Assembly: GCA_964453205.1 (NCBI GenBank)
Contig: CAYVRC010000002.1
Location: 52,296-116,295 of the forward strand
DNA from: Crateriforma sp964453205
GTDB taxonomy: Bacteria; Planctomycetota; Planctomycetia; Pirellulales; Pirellulaceae
Direction of reading: 5' to 3'
Length of the DNA stretch: 64,000 nt
The notes beneath the pieces are model-generated. The model saw nothing but the letters and a program-made list of their open reading frames with translations, was not told where the DNA came from and made no database searches. The translations under genes were made by a program, and so were the position numbers. This document shows positions 7,980 through 16,446 of this stretch, one piece after another. Position 1 is the stretch's first letter. Every line of letters starts with the position of its first letter.

Positions 7980-10271
7980 ATGCCTGCCGTTTTCTCTTCA
8001 AAGCAAGGTGTGATTTTGGCCGCCCCCTCGACGATCGAGTTACCCGTTTCGGGCATGTCTTGCGTCGGCTGTGCCAAGTCGATCGAAGCGTCGTTGTCGG
8101 CCCAAACCGGCGTGCATTCCGCCTCGGTCAGTTTTCCGAACGAATCCGTGTCGGTGACGTTCGATCCCGCGATCGCCTCGCGTGATGCGGTGATCCAGAC
8201 GATTCGCCGAAGCGGTTTTCAGGTCGTTCAGGCGACCGCTGGTCAGTCGCTTTCCGAAGCGGCGGCAACTTCGCGACAGTCGGAGATCACCGCGCAGTGG
8301 CGACGCCTGATCATCGGCGCCGTGCTGACGATTCCGCTGTTCGTGCTTTCGATGGGTCGCGATTTCGGTCTGTGGGGCGTCTGGGCGCACGCCACTTGGG
8401 TCAACGTTTTGATGTTCGCCCTGGCGACTCCGGTGCAGTTTTACGTCGGTTGGCCCTACTACACGGCCGCGATCGGGTCGTTGCGGCGACGTTTCGCCAA
8501 CATGGACGTCTTGGTGTCGCTGGGTTCCTCGGCGGCTTACTTTTACAGCGTTTGGGTGATGATCTCTTTGGCGATGGGCAGCCGAACGTGGGGGGATCAC
8601 GTTTACTTTGAAACCTCCGCGACCATCATCGTCTTGATCTTGTTGGGCAGGATCATCGAACGCCGTGCGCACGGTCGCACCGGAGCAGCGATCGAATCAC
8701 TCTTGGGATTGCAAGCGAAAACCGCCAACGTGCGTCGCGATGGCGAATGGGTTGCCACGAATTTGGATGACTTGGTCGTCGGTGATCAAGTCATCGTCCG
8801 GCCGGGCGAAAAGATTCCGGTCGACGGCGTCGTGATCGACGGGGATTCGTCGGTCGACGAAAGCATGTTGACGGGGGAAAGCGTACCGGTCGAAAAGGCG
8901 GTCGGCTCGGAAGTCGTCGGCGCGACCATCAACGGCCGGGGACTGCTGACCGTCCGAGCGACCAAACTGGGCGACCAATCGGCATTGGCCCGGATCATCC
9001 GTCAAGTCGAACAGGCCCAGGCGACGAAGGCCCCGATTCAGCAATTGGCCGACCGCATCACCAATGTCTTCGTGCCGATCGTGTTGGCCATCGCCGCACT
9101 AACGTTCGGCGTCTGGTACTTCGCCATCGGCGATGGAAACCAGGCGATCTTGCGAATGATCGCTGTGTTGATCATTTCATGTCCTTGCGCGATGGGCTTG
9201 GCGACGCCGCTGGCGGTGATGGTCGGGATGGGACGCGGCGCGGAAAACGGAATCTTGTTCAAGTCCAGCGAGTCGTTGCAACGCGCCGGCGACTTGACGC
9301 ACGTCGTGTTCGATAAGACCGGCACGATCACGCAGGGCCGGTTGAAGGTCACCGACGTGAAGGTGATCGGCGACGGCGATCCCGATGAAATGCTGCGGCT
9401 GGCGGGGTCGCTGGAGCAAGGCAGCCAACACCCTTTGGCCCAAGCCGTCGTCGACGAGGCCCGTCGCCGCAACCTGGACTTGAATCCGCCGTCCGAATTT
9501 TTGGCCACCACCGGTCGGGGCGTCAGCGGACGCATCGACGCATCGACGATCGAAGTCGGCAACGCGGCTTGGATGCGGCAGCAAGGCATCGCGACGGATT
9601 GGTATCGACAAGCCGCCGCGGAGTTGCAACAACACGCCAAGACCGTGATGTGGGTCGCCCGCGACCGACAAGTCCTCGGCCTGATCGCGGTCGCCGATTC
9701 GATCAAGCCCGGCGCGGCCGCCGCGGTCGATCGCTTGTGGCGCATGAATTTGCGGTGCCAGATGATCAGCGGCGACAACCACGACGTGGCCGCCGCGATC
9801 GCCCGCCAAGTCGGCATCCAGGAATTTCAGGCCGAGACGTTGCCGGCCGACAAGTCACAACGAGTCACCGAATTGCAGTCGAGTGGACAGGTCGTGGCGA
9901 TGGTCGGTGACGGCATCAACGACGCCCCGGCGTTGGCGACCGCGGACATCGGCATCGCCATCGGCGCGGGGACCGACGTGGCGATCCAGTCCGCCGACTT
10001 GACGATCCTGGGCGAGGATTTGGATTTGGTGCCGCGGGCGATTCGGCTTTCCCAGGCCACGATGCGGAACATCAAGCAGAATCTGTTCTGGGCCTTCGCC
10101 TACAACGTTCTGTTGATCCCGATTGCCGCCGGGGTGCTCGCCGTTTTTCCTTCCTTGCCGTTGCCGCTACGACAGCTCCACCCGATTCTGGCCGCCCTGG
10201 CCATGGTGCTGTCGGACTTCGTGATTGTCGTCAATGCGTTGCGTTTGCGTCGCGTGTCGATCTCGGACTAA
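7980..10271 (+). CDS. copA: Copper-translocating P1B-type ATPase
   Basis: 763 residues. An N-terminal heavy-metal-associated domain carries GMSCVGC (Cys28 and Cys31). The membrane metal site is CPC at about 401-403 (ISCPCAMGLATPLA), the phosphorylated aspartate lies in DKTGTITQG (Asp445), and the hinge is MVGDGINDAPALA. The transduction motif SMLTGESVPVEKAVG and a set of about eight membrane segments fit the P1B-1 class, which exports Cu(I) from the cytoplasm. Start: ATG 7980, with an in-frame GTG at 8010 as an alternative. No CsoR/CueR-type regulator or CopZ chaperone gene adjoins, so regulation is not visible here. Specificity for copper or silver is by family rule. Confidence 0.92.
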   Translation: MPAVFSSKQGVILAAPSTIELPVSGMSCVGCAKSIEASLSAQTGVHSASVSFPNESVSVTFDPAIASRDAVIQTIRRSGFQVVQATAGQSLSEAAATSRQSEITAQWRRLIIGAVLTIPLFVLSMGRDFGLWGVWAHATWVNVLMFALATPVQFYVGWPYYTAAIGSLRRRFANMDVLVSLGSSAAYFYSVWVMISLAMGSRTWGDHVYFETSATIIVLILLGRIIERRAHGRTGAAIESLLGLQAKTANVRRDGEWVATNLDDLVVGDQVIVRPGEKIPVDGVVIDGDSSVDESMLTGESVPVEKAVGSEVVGATINGRGLLTVRATKLGDQSALARIIRQVEQAQATKAPIQQLADRITNVFVPIVLAIAALTFGVWYFAIGDGNQAILRMIAVLIISCPCAMGLATPLAVMVGMGRGAENGILFKSSESLQRAGDLTHVVFDKTGTITQGRLKVTDVKVIGDGDPDEMLRLAGSLEQGSQHPLAQAVVDEARRRNLDLNPPSEFLATTGRGVSGRIDASTIEVGNAAWMRQQGIATDWYRQAAAELQQHAKTVMWVARDRQVLGLIAVADSIKPGAAAAVDRLWRMNLRCQMISGDNHDVAAAIARQVGIQEFQAETLPADKSQRVTELQSSGQVVAMVGDGINDAPALATADIGIAIGAGTDVAIQSADLTILGEDLDLVPRAIRLSQATMRNIKQNLFWAFAYNVLLIPIAAGVLAVFPSLPLPLRQLHPILAALAMVLSDFVIVVNALRLRRVSISD

Positions 10272-10378
10272 CCGAAAGCGGCAATGGGGTTAGCAATTCC
10301 TCGGTCAGGGATGACACTGAGGCTCCGAACGCTTCGCGCCCCGTCGCTTGTCCGCCGCCTTCCTCGTCAGCCATTCCC

Positions 10379-11338
10379 ATGACCATCCAGTGGTTCCCCG
10401 GCCATATGCACAAGGCCCGGCTTGAAATCCAAGCCGTGCTGCCCAAGGTCCATGTGATCATCGAAGTGCTCGACGCGAGGATTCCGTATTCCAGTGAGAA
10501 TCCGTTGCTGGCGGAGATGCGGGGCGAGAAGCCTTGTTTGAAGGTGCTGGCCAAAAGCGATCTCGCCGACGAGGCCGCGACCACCCGGTGGCAGGAATTT
10601 TTCGAAACGACCGCGAACGTCCGCGCGCGACCGGTCACCACCGAGGAAGTGCCGACGATCCGGCGACTCAAGTACGCGGCGGCCAAGATGACACCCGAGC
10701 GAGAAGGCAAGACGATGACGGCGATGATCGTCGGGATTCCGAACGTCGGAAAATCGACGATCATCAATTTTCTGGCCGGACGAAAGATCGCCAAGACGGG
10801 CAACACGCCCGCGGTCACCAAACAGCAGCAAAGCGTCATCATCGGTGACGGGATCACGCTGCTCGACACGCCGGGCATGATGTGGCCCAACGTTCATAAC
10901 GCCAACAGCGGCTATCGACTGGCCTTGCTGGGCAGCATCAAAGAAACCGCGATGGACTATGCCGAGATCGGCTTCTTTGCCGCTCGCGCGATGCTCCAGC
11001 TCTATCCGGAAAGGATCACCGAGCGGTTCCGATTGGCGGAGCTGCCCGAAACCGAACTGCAAGTCATCGAAGCGATCGGTCGGGCGAGAGGCTGTTTGGG
11101 CAAAGGCAATCTCGTCGACATCGATCGCGCGTCGCGGATCTTGGTCACCGAACTCCGCAGCGGCGGGCTCGGCCGTTTGACCTTGGAGACGCCCGCGATG
11201 ATGCAGCGGGAGAAAGCTCGCACGGCGATCGAGATCGCCGAAAAGGCGGACAAGGACAAACAGAAAGACGAAAAACGCAAAAAACGCTTTCGCGACAAAC
11301 AGCGTGCCAAACGAAAATCGCGAGAAATGAACGGGTAA
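10379..11338 (+). CDS. ylqF: Ribosome biogenesis GTPase RbgA/YlqF
   Basis: 319 residues with the circularly permuted GTPase order. The N-terminal family signature WFPGHMHKA comes first, then the G4-like AKSDL (about 59-62, slightly degenerate from NKxD), G1 GIPNVGKSTIIN (about 119-130), G3 DTPGMMWP and a C-terminal helical domain. The very basic lysine/arginine tail (from about residue 285) is probably RNA-binding. The family acts late in 50S subunit assembly. The gene follows copA by about 107 bp without an evident terminator. Family assignment is firm; the long charged tail is an addition to the Bacillus form. Confidence 0.92.
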   Translation: MTIQWFPGHMHKARLEIQAVLPKVHVIIEVLDARIPYSSENPLLAEMRGEKPCLKVLAKSDLADEAATTRWQEFFETTANVRARPVTTEEVPTIRRLKYAAAKMTPEREGKTMTAMIVGIPNVGKSTIINFLAGRKIAKTGNTPAVTKQQQSVIIGDGITLLDTPGMMWPNVHNANSGYRLALLGSIKETAMDYAEIGFFAARAMLQLYPERITERFRLAELPETELQVIEAIGRARGCLGKGNLVDIDRASRILVTELRSGGLGRLTLETPAMMQREKARTAIEIAEKADKDKQKDEKRKKRFRDKQRAKRKSREMNG

Positions 11339-11492
11339 AGCGAGACCCCGCCGACGCGCGGTAGCCCCGCGGACACGGACGAACTTTGCATCGCCGGATC
11401 GGGTTAGGGGTTGGGAGCGGCGACGCGAGCGTGGTAAGTTTCTACGCTGAATCTCTCCAGCACGCTTTTCTTTTGGTAAGTGACGCCCTGCT

Positions 11493-13652
11493 ATGTCGGT
11501 TGACACCTATTCGATCTGTCCTTGTGGAAACGGCAAGAAGATCAAGTTCTGCAAATGCAAAGACTCGATCCATGACATGGACCGAGTCATGAAGATGGTC
11601 GAAGGCGGGCAGCTGATCCCCGCCTTGGATCGCTTGTCGACGATCTTGGAGGCGCACCCCGATGCCGCGTGGGCGTTGGCGATCCGGGGACGTTTGCTGA
11701 TCGATTTGCGAGAGTACGAGACGCTGGCCGAGAACGCCGAACGTTTCATTCGTTTGCAACCGAACAATCCGCTGGCTTTGACGCAGCGAGCCGCCGCGCA
11801 GCTGTTCCGCGGCGACGTCCGGCAAGGCACGACGTCGATGCTGGAAGCCTTGACCGAAAGCGGACGCGAAGTCGACAGCTTTGTGTTGAGCGTCGCGTCG
11901 GTGCTCGCCTACACCTTGTTGCAAACCGGTGCGTTCTTGACCGCCCGTGCTTATGCCACGCTGGCGATGTTGGCGACCGGGTACGAAGGCGGATCGGCGG
12001 CCATGGACATCCTGCAACAACTCAACGGGGCCCCCACGATCCCCAGTCTGTTGAAAGCCATTCCCGATCCGATCGAGCGTCCCGCTCACGCCGACTGGGG
12101 CGAGCGGTTCGATGAAGCCCAGGGCTTGCTGCGAAGCAACAAGATCGTGCTGGCGCAGACCAAGTTCGAATCGCTGAAACGAATCACGGCCGATGAACCG
12201 TCGATCCTGTCGGGCCTGTTGACCTGTGCGATTTGGCAAGGCGATGTGGACAAGCAAAGCGATGTTCTGCGACAGCTTTCCGAATCCGAAAAACTGGACG
12301 AACTGCGACGCGTCCGGTTCCGCGCGATGAGCGAACTCGTCAAGCCGGACATGCCCGGGCTATCGGCCACCGTGGTCAGCTTGATCGCCGATGTGGAAAA
12401 CGTCGACGAAGTCGATATGGCGCTCGCCGCGGACGCCCAAGTCCTGGCCTTGCCGGCCGAAGCCATCAGCGAGATGCGAGAAGACGGCGAGGAAGTCCCC
12501 CCCAAAGCCGGTTTCCAGCTTCTCGATCGAGACAAGCCCGACCGAGACGCACCGACAGGTGCCGACAGCATTCCACGAAGCTTGGCGGTGGCGTTGTTGT
12601 ACGGCAAGCAGACCGACCGCGACGCGCGACTGGTGGTTTTGGACATTCACGCCGAACGTTCCGAAACGGTCCGAGCGAAACTGGAATCGGTGCTGCCGAA
12701 TTTGACGTTCGGCCGTGGCAACGATTCGCAGATCCCCTTGATCGCCGTCGCCCAGCCGCAAATCGCGATGCTGCCGTTCTCCGGTGAAGCGACCGAGATC
12801 GATACGGCGATCAACGCGATGATTCGGAAAGAGTTGCCGACCGATTTGGCTTCGGTTTCGCTTCCCCTCCTGGATGGCAAATCGTTGATCGACGTCGCCG
12901 ATGACGATGCGTTGAAATTTCAGCGCCAGACCGTCGTTGCCGTGATCGAATCGTACGATGCCTTGGTCGCCAAACGCGACGACTTGGTGGCCGCGGTTTG
13001 CCAGATCGCCAAACTGGACCCGCCACCGATGTTGTCGACCAGCGACGACGAAGTCGAAAACGTTCCCAACGAGGATTTGAATCGTTTGAACCTGGACGGG
13101 CTGAGCGATGATTCGCTGACGTACCTGATGCAGCGGGCACAGCAAGTCAGCGCGACGCCTTTGCTGAGGCGGGCCGCCGACAAGATCATCGAATCGCAGC
13201 GGGCCGCGAGCGAACCGACGGTTTCATTGATCGCTCAAATCTCGCTCGTCCTGGCATCGACGTCCCAGCAGGAGAAAATTGAACGACTGGAAGCGGTCAA
13301 AGCGTTTGCACAGAAACACGAATTGATGGCCCCGCGTTTGTTGTTCATGGAATTGGAAATCCGTCTGCAAGCTCGAGACGGCGACGGTTTCCAAGCCGCC
13401 CTGCAACAAATCACCGGCGCCTACGGTCAAGATCCCGAAGTGATGAGCCAGCTTCAACAGCTGTTGGTCTCGTGGGGTCTGGTTCGTCCCGACGGATCGC
13501 CGCGGGCGCCCGGCCGATCGGCACCCGCTGCCCCACCGGCGGCCGGTGCCGGGGAGCTTTGGACGCCCGATTCGGCTTCACCGTCGGCCGCGCCGGCGGG
13601 CGGCGGCGAAGCCTCCGGCGGCAGTAAGTTGTGGGTTCCAGGGATGGACTGA
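11493..13652 (+). CDS. SEC-C zinc-motif plus TPR-like repeat protein
   Basis: 719 residues. The N-terminus is a SEC-C motif (CPCGNGKKIKFCKC), the zinc-binding module found at the end of SecA and in some stand-alone proteins. It is followed by long helical, tetratricopeptide-like repeats (PAAWALAIRG-type pattern around residues 50-170 and again toward the C-terminus). A proline/alanine/glycine-rich tail carries two short similar motifs, GELWTPD and SKLWVPGMD, the latter at the extreme C-terminus. No signal peptide or membrane segment is present, so it is probably cytoplasmic. The ribD gene begins 5 bp after its stop, suggesting cotranscription. A scaffold or protein-binding role is inferred; the specific function is unknown. 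Confidence 0.75.
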   Translation: MSVDTYSICPCGNGKKIKFCKCKDSIHDMDRVMKMVEGGQLIPALDRLSTILEAHPDAAWALAIRGRLLIDLREYETLAENAERFIRLQPNNPLALTQRAAAQLFRGDVRQGTTSMLEALTESGREVDSFVLSVASVLAYTLLQTGAFLTARAYATLAMLATGYEGGSAAMDILQQLNGAPTIPSLLKAIPDPIERPAHADWGERFDEAQGLLRSNKIVLAQTKFESLKRITADEPSILSGLLTCAIWQGDVDKQSDVLRQLSESEKLDELRRVRFRAMSELVKPDMPGLSATVVSLIADVENVDEVDMALAADAQVLALPAEAISEMREDGEEVPPKAGFQLLDRDKPDRDAPTGADSIPRSLAVALLYGKQTDRDARLVVLDIHAERSETVRAKLESVLPNLTFGRGNDSQIPLIAVAQPQIAMLPFSGEATEIDTAINAMIRKELPTDLASVSLPLLDGKSLIDVADDDALKFQRQTVVAVIESYDALVAKRDDLVAAVCQIAKLDPPPMLSTSDDEVENVPNEDLNRLNLDGLSDDSLTYLMQRAQQVSATPLLRRAADKIIESQRAASEPTVSLIAQISLVLASTSQQEKIERLEAVKAFAQKHELMAPRLLFMELEIRLQARDGDGFQAALQQITGAYGQDPEVMSQLQQLLVSWGLVRPDGSPRAPGRSAPAAPPAAGAGELWTPDSASPSAAPAGGGEASGGSKLWVPGMD

Positions 13653-13657
13653 TCTCG

Positions 13658-14806
13658 ATGCAAGCCGACAGCGGGGACGTCGCCCCGACGCTAGCTGATG
13701 AACCACAGCAGGACGACGAACGATGGATGCAGCGGGCACTCCGGCTTGCCGTCCGCGGCGAGGGCTATGTCGAGCCCAATCCGATGGTCGGTTGCGTCTT
13801 GGTCCGCGACGGTCGACTGATCGGCGAAGGTCATCACGCGCAGTACGGCGGTCCCCACGCCGAAATCGTCGCGCTGCGGGACTGTCGATCACGCGACGTC
13901 GATCCGCACGGCGCGACCGCTTACGTGACGCTCGAACCGTGTTGCCATCGCGGAAAGACGCCGCCCTGTTCGCAGGCCCTGATCAATGCGGGAATCACGC
14001 GTGTCGTCGTGGCGGTTCAAGATCCGTTCGGTTCGGTCAACGGTGGCGGGTTTCGCGAACTACGTGACGCCGGCATCGCGGTCACCGTGGGTGTCGCCGC
14101 CGAGCAAGCCGGCGAAGTCTTGGCACCGTTTGCCAAACGTGTCCGCACGGGCTTGCCCTGGGTGATCGCCAAGTGGGCGATGACCGCCGACGGACGCATC
14201 GCCACGACGATCGGTCAAAGTCAATGGATCACCGGAGAAGCGTCCCGGCAGGACGTGCATCGCATCCGCGGGCGAGTCGACGCGATCGTCGTGGGGATGG
14301 GGACCGTCATGGCGGATGACCCGATGCTGACGGCCCGCCCCCCCGGACCTCGGGTGGCCCGGCGCGTCGTGGTGTGTCGCGAACACCTGCCGGAAAAGGA
14401 AACCAACCTGGTGCGAACGGCGCGTCAGTACCCGACCATCGTCGTCGCGCCACCCTCGTTGGCTGCGGTGCAACAGGCTGATCTGGCCGCGTCGGGCGTC
14501 CAGCTGATGGGATGTGATCCCGCCGATTCGGCCGGTTCGCTACGCCGAATGCTTCAGCAGTCGGCCACCGCCGGTGCCACGAACGTGCTTCTGGAGTGCG
14601 GCGGAAGATTAATGTCTAGTTTTTTTGAGGCCGATTTGATCGACGAGTTTCACGTCTACGTGGGGGCCTTGGCGGTCGGCGGAAGCGGCGCGCCCGGGCC
14701 GCTCGGGGGGATCGGAAAGCCGGAATTGGCCGATGCGACGCGGCTGAAGGTTTGCGAAGTCCGTCAGATCGATCACGACGCGAAAATTATTTATCGCCGG
14801 ATGTGA
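13658..14806 (+). CDS. ribD: Bifunctional riboflavin deaminase/reductase RibD
   Basis: 382 residues from the ATG at 13658 (a GTG at 13631 would overlap the previous gene). The N-terminal cytidine-deaminase fold has HAE (His67, Glu69) and PCCHRGKTPPC (zinc ligands Cys95 and Cys104). The C-terminal reductase half begins near KWAMTADGRIAT and contains the NADPH-binding region VDAIVVGMGTVMADDPMLTARP and later GGGRLMSSF-like sequence. It performs the deamination and side-chain reduction steps of riboflavin synthesis. No other rib gene and no FMN riboswitch is seen nearby, so it is separated from the rest of the pathway. Length is typical. Confidence 0.94.
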   Translation: MQADSGDVAPTLADEPQQDDERWMQRALRLAVRGEGYVEPNPMVGCVLVRDGRLIGEGHHAQYGGPHAEIVALRDCRSRDVDPHGATAYVTLEPCCHRGKTPPCSQALINAGITRVVVAVQDPFGSVNGGGFRELRDAGIAVTVGVAAEQAGEVLAPFAKRVRTGLPWVIAKWAMTADGRIATTIGQSQWITGEASRQDVHRIRGRVDAIVVGMGTVMADDPMLTARPPGPRVARRVVVCREHLPEKETNLVRTARQYPTIVVAPPSLAAVQQADLAASGVQLMGCDPADSAGSLRRMLQQSATAGATNVLLECGGRLMSSFFEADLIDEFHVYVGALAVGGSGAPGPLGGIGKPELADATRLKVCEVRQIDHDAKIIYRRM

Positions 14807-14920
14807 AAATGTTTCACCGTGTGCCGGCCAAGTGCGGCGACGATCGACGCTAGCATTTTGCGTTTCAGAACGCTCTTTATTTCTTCTCCGGGTTTTGACG
14901 ATAGTTGGGAAAACGGACTC

Positions 14921-14949
14921 GTCGGGCTGCGCCCCGACCAAAACGGGGC
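14921..14949 (+). promoter_or_regulatory. Two mutually exclusive hairpins in the ribD-15101 spacer
   Basis: GTCGGG (14921-14926) can pair with CCCGAC (14933-14938), while GCCCCG (14931-14936) can instead pair with CGGGGC (14944-14949). The two stems share bases, so only one can form at a time. No uridine run follows. The rest of the 294-bp spacer shows nothing recognisable. Confidence 0.3.
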
Positions 14950-15100
14950 CGGCCGATGCGTTCATTTCAATTGTTCCCAAAGAGGGTTTGCCAAAGAAAG
15001 ACTTGTTGCCCACACGAACCGCCTGAGACGAACTCCGGCGTGGTAATGGTCCTTCGGTGGACCCTCTTGAAGATCGCCCGAGGGCGAAGAGGGTTCCGGG

Positions 15101-16096
15101 ATGAAATGGCGTTATTTGCTTGCCGTACTATTCGGCTTGTCCAGCTCGAACGTGGCGACTTTTTCACAAAGGCCGCCCGAGGCTGAGCGTCCCGCCCCGA
15201 CCCCTTCGTCGCTGTACAGCGACATGTCTTTCGGCGACGCCGGGATGGCCCGGTTCCAGTTGGTCGCCGGACGCTTGCAATTGCATCCGTCGCTGCACCG
15301 CAAGGGCCGCGAATCGCGTGATCGCGGCGACGTTCACGAAAGCATCTCGGTGCAGTCGCACGAAGGCCGACCTTCGCTGCAGTACGCGTTCCAGTCGCCG
15401 GCGTGTCAGTTTTCGCTGAGCGTCAAAGATGGCAAATCGGTGCGACTGGAAATCGTCGCACCGGCCGACGGGCCGCGACACGTGTTGGAGCAATTCGAAG
15501 GCCGAGCCGTCCGCTGGATCGGTGAACACGAATTGCAAGCCGGCAGCTTGTTGCATCTGCGTCAACTTGCGCCCGAGCGTTTCGACGAGACGTTCGGAGA
15601 CATCCTCTCGCATTTGTTGAGCGGAATTTCGTTGTCCGCCCACTGTCGACAGACCGATGCCGCGTTGTTGGCGATGATCGCCGATGGGAACCTGGAACTG
15701 CCGACCAAGGGACGAATCTTGGCGTTGGTGGAGCAACTCAGTGCCGCCGGCGTCGCGACGCGAATCGCCGCCCAGCGTGAATTGGTTCGTGCCGGCACGC
15801 CGATTCTGAAAATTTTGGCGGAGGTTCCCGACGACCAACTCGACGCCGAACAGGATTACCGGATCGATCAAATCCGTCGTGCCCTGGAGTCTCATCGGGA
15901 CGACACGGTCGCATCCTGGGCCAGCCGGCTGATCATGGACCGCCGGTACCTTGCCGGGGTGACCGCGGGGCTGCCCATCGATCGCATGTTGGCCGTCAAC
16001 GCCCATTTGGACGCGGTGGGGATTCGGCCCATTTCGGTGGAAGATCATGCGGTCATGCAGGTCGTCGCCCACCCGTCCGCATCATCCAGTCGCTGA
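15101..16096 (+). CDS. Exported protein of unknown function
   Basis: 331 residues not matched to any family I know. It begins with a signal peptide (MKWRYLLAVLFGLSSSNVAT, likely cut near residue 22) followed by a proline-rich linker. A beta-rich middle (about 45-150, for example FSLSVKDGKSVRLEIVAP) leads to a helical second half with the charged pattern EQLSAAGVATRIAAQRELV, reminiscent of a HEAT-like helical repeat. It ends with a serine-rich tail. There are no cysteines in a motif and no catalytic signature. ATG at 15101 is the only start that places the signal peptide at the N-terminus. It lies between ribD and the lipid synthase with long spacers on both sides, so it is probably transcribed alone. 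Confidence 0.7.
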   Translation: MKWRYLLAVLFGLSSSNVATFSQRPPEAERPAPTPSSLYSDMSFGDAGMARFQLVAGRLQLHPSLHRKGRESRDRGDVHESISVQSHEGRPSLQYAFQSPACQFSLSVKDGKSVRLEIVAPADGPRHVLEQFEGRAVRWIGEHELQAGSLLHLRQLAPERFDETFGDILSHLLSGISLSAHCRQTDAALLAMIADGNLELPTKGRILALVEQLSAAGVATRIAAQRELVRAGTPILKILAEVPDDQLDAEQDYRIDQIRRALESHRDDTVASWASRLIMDRRYLAGVTAGLPIDRMLAVNAHLDAVGIRPISVEDHAVMQVVAHPSASSSR

Positions 16097-16446
16097 CGGA
16101 ATCCGACGAATTTCTGTGATGGTCGGCGGATTTGGACGGGTCAGGCTGTAGCCGGGGTGATCATCCAGGTCCGCCCCGACGGGGGAGTCCGACGATTCGG
16201 ATCCGCCCGACTAAACGGGTTGGGTGATGCAAGCGACGCGGTTTTCAATCACAATGGGGCGGCCGCTCAGAAAGAACGCATAAGCGATGCGGAAAAGCGT
16301 CGATTGGCAGCAAAATGACCGATCGGTTGCGGCGGACCGATCCGGTTTTCACCAGGCGGCCTCCTTTCCCGCTCCCGGGGCGGGGGGGCAGATGGTCCCG
16401 GTGAAGACTTGTTCTCAACTTTTCCTGACAACGAACGACCTCGCCA
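16097..16446. other. 350-bp spacer without a gene
   Basis: No reading frame with coding character is seen. GC-rich inverted patches are present (around 16360-16390) but no clear terminator or promoter. It presumably holds the promoter of the FAAL-ACP-synthase gene. Confidence 0.5.

Noticed and set aside
7738..8001. N-terminal extension of the DUF4404 gene
   Set aside because: Basic low-complexity sequence unlike the family, overlapping the divergent copA start; the ATG at 7737 has a good ribosome site.
13631..13657. Upstream GTG start for ribD
   Set aside because: It would overlap the preceding gene; the ATG at 13658 sits 5 bp after that stop and suits the family start.
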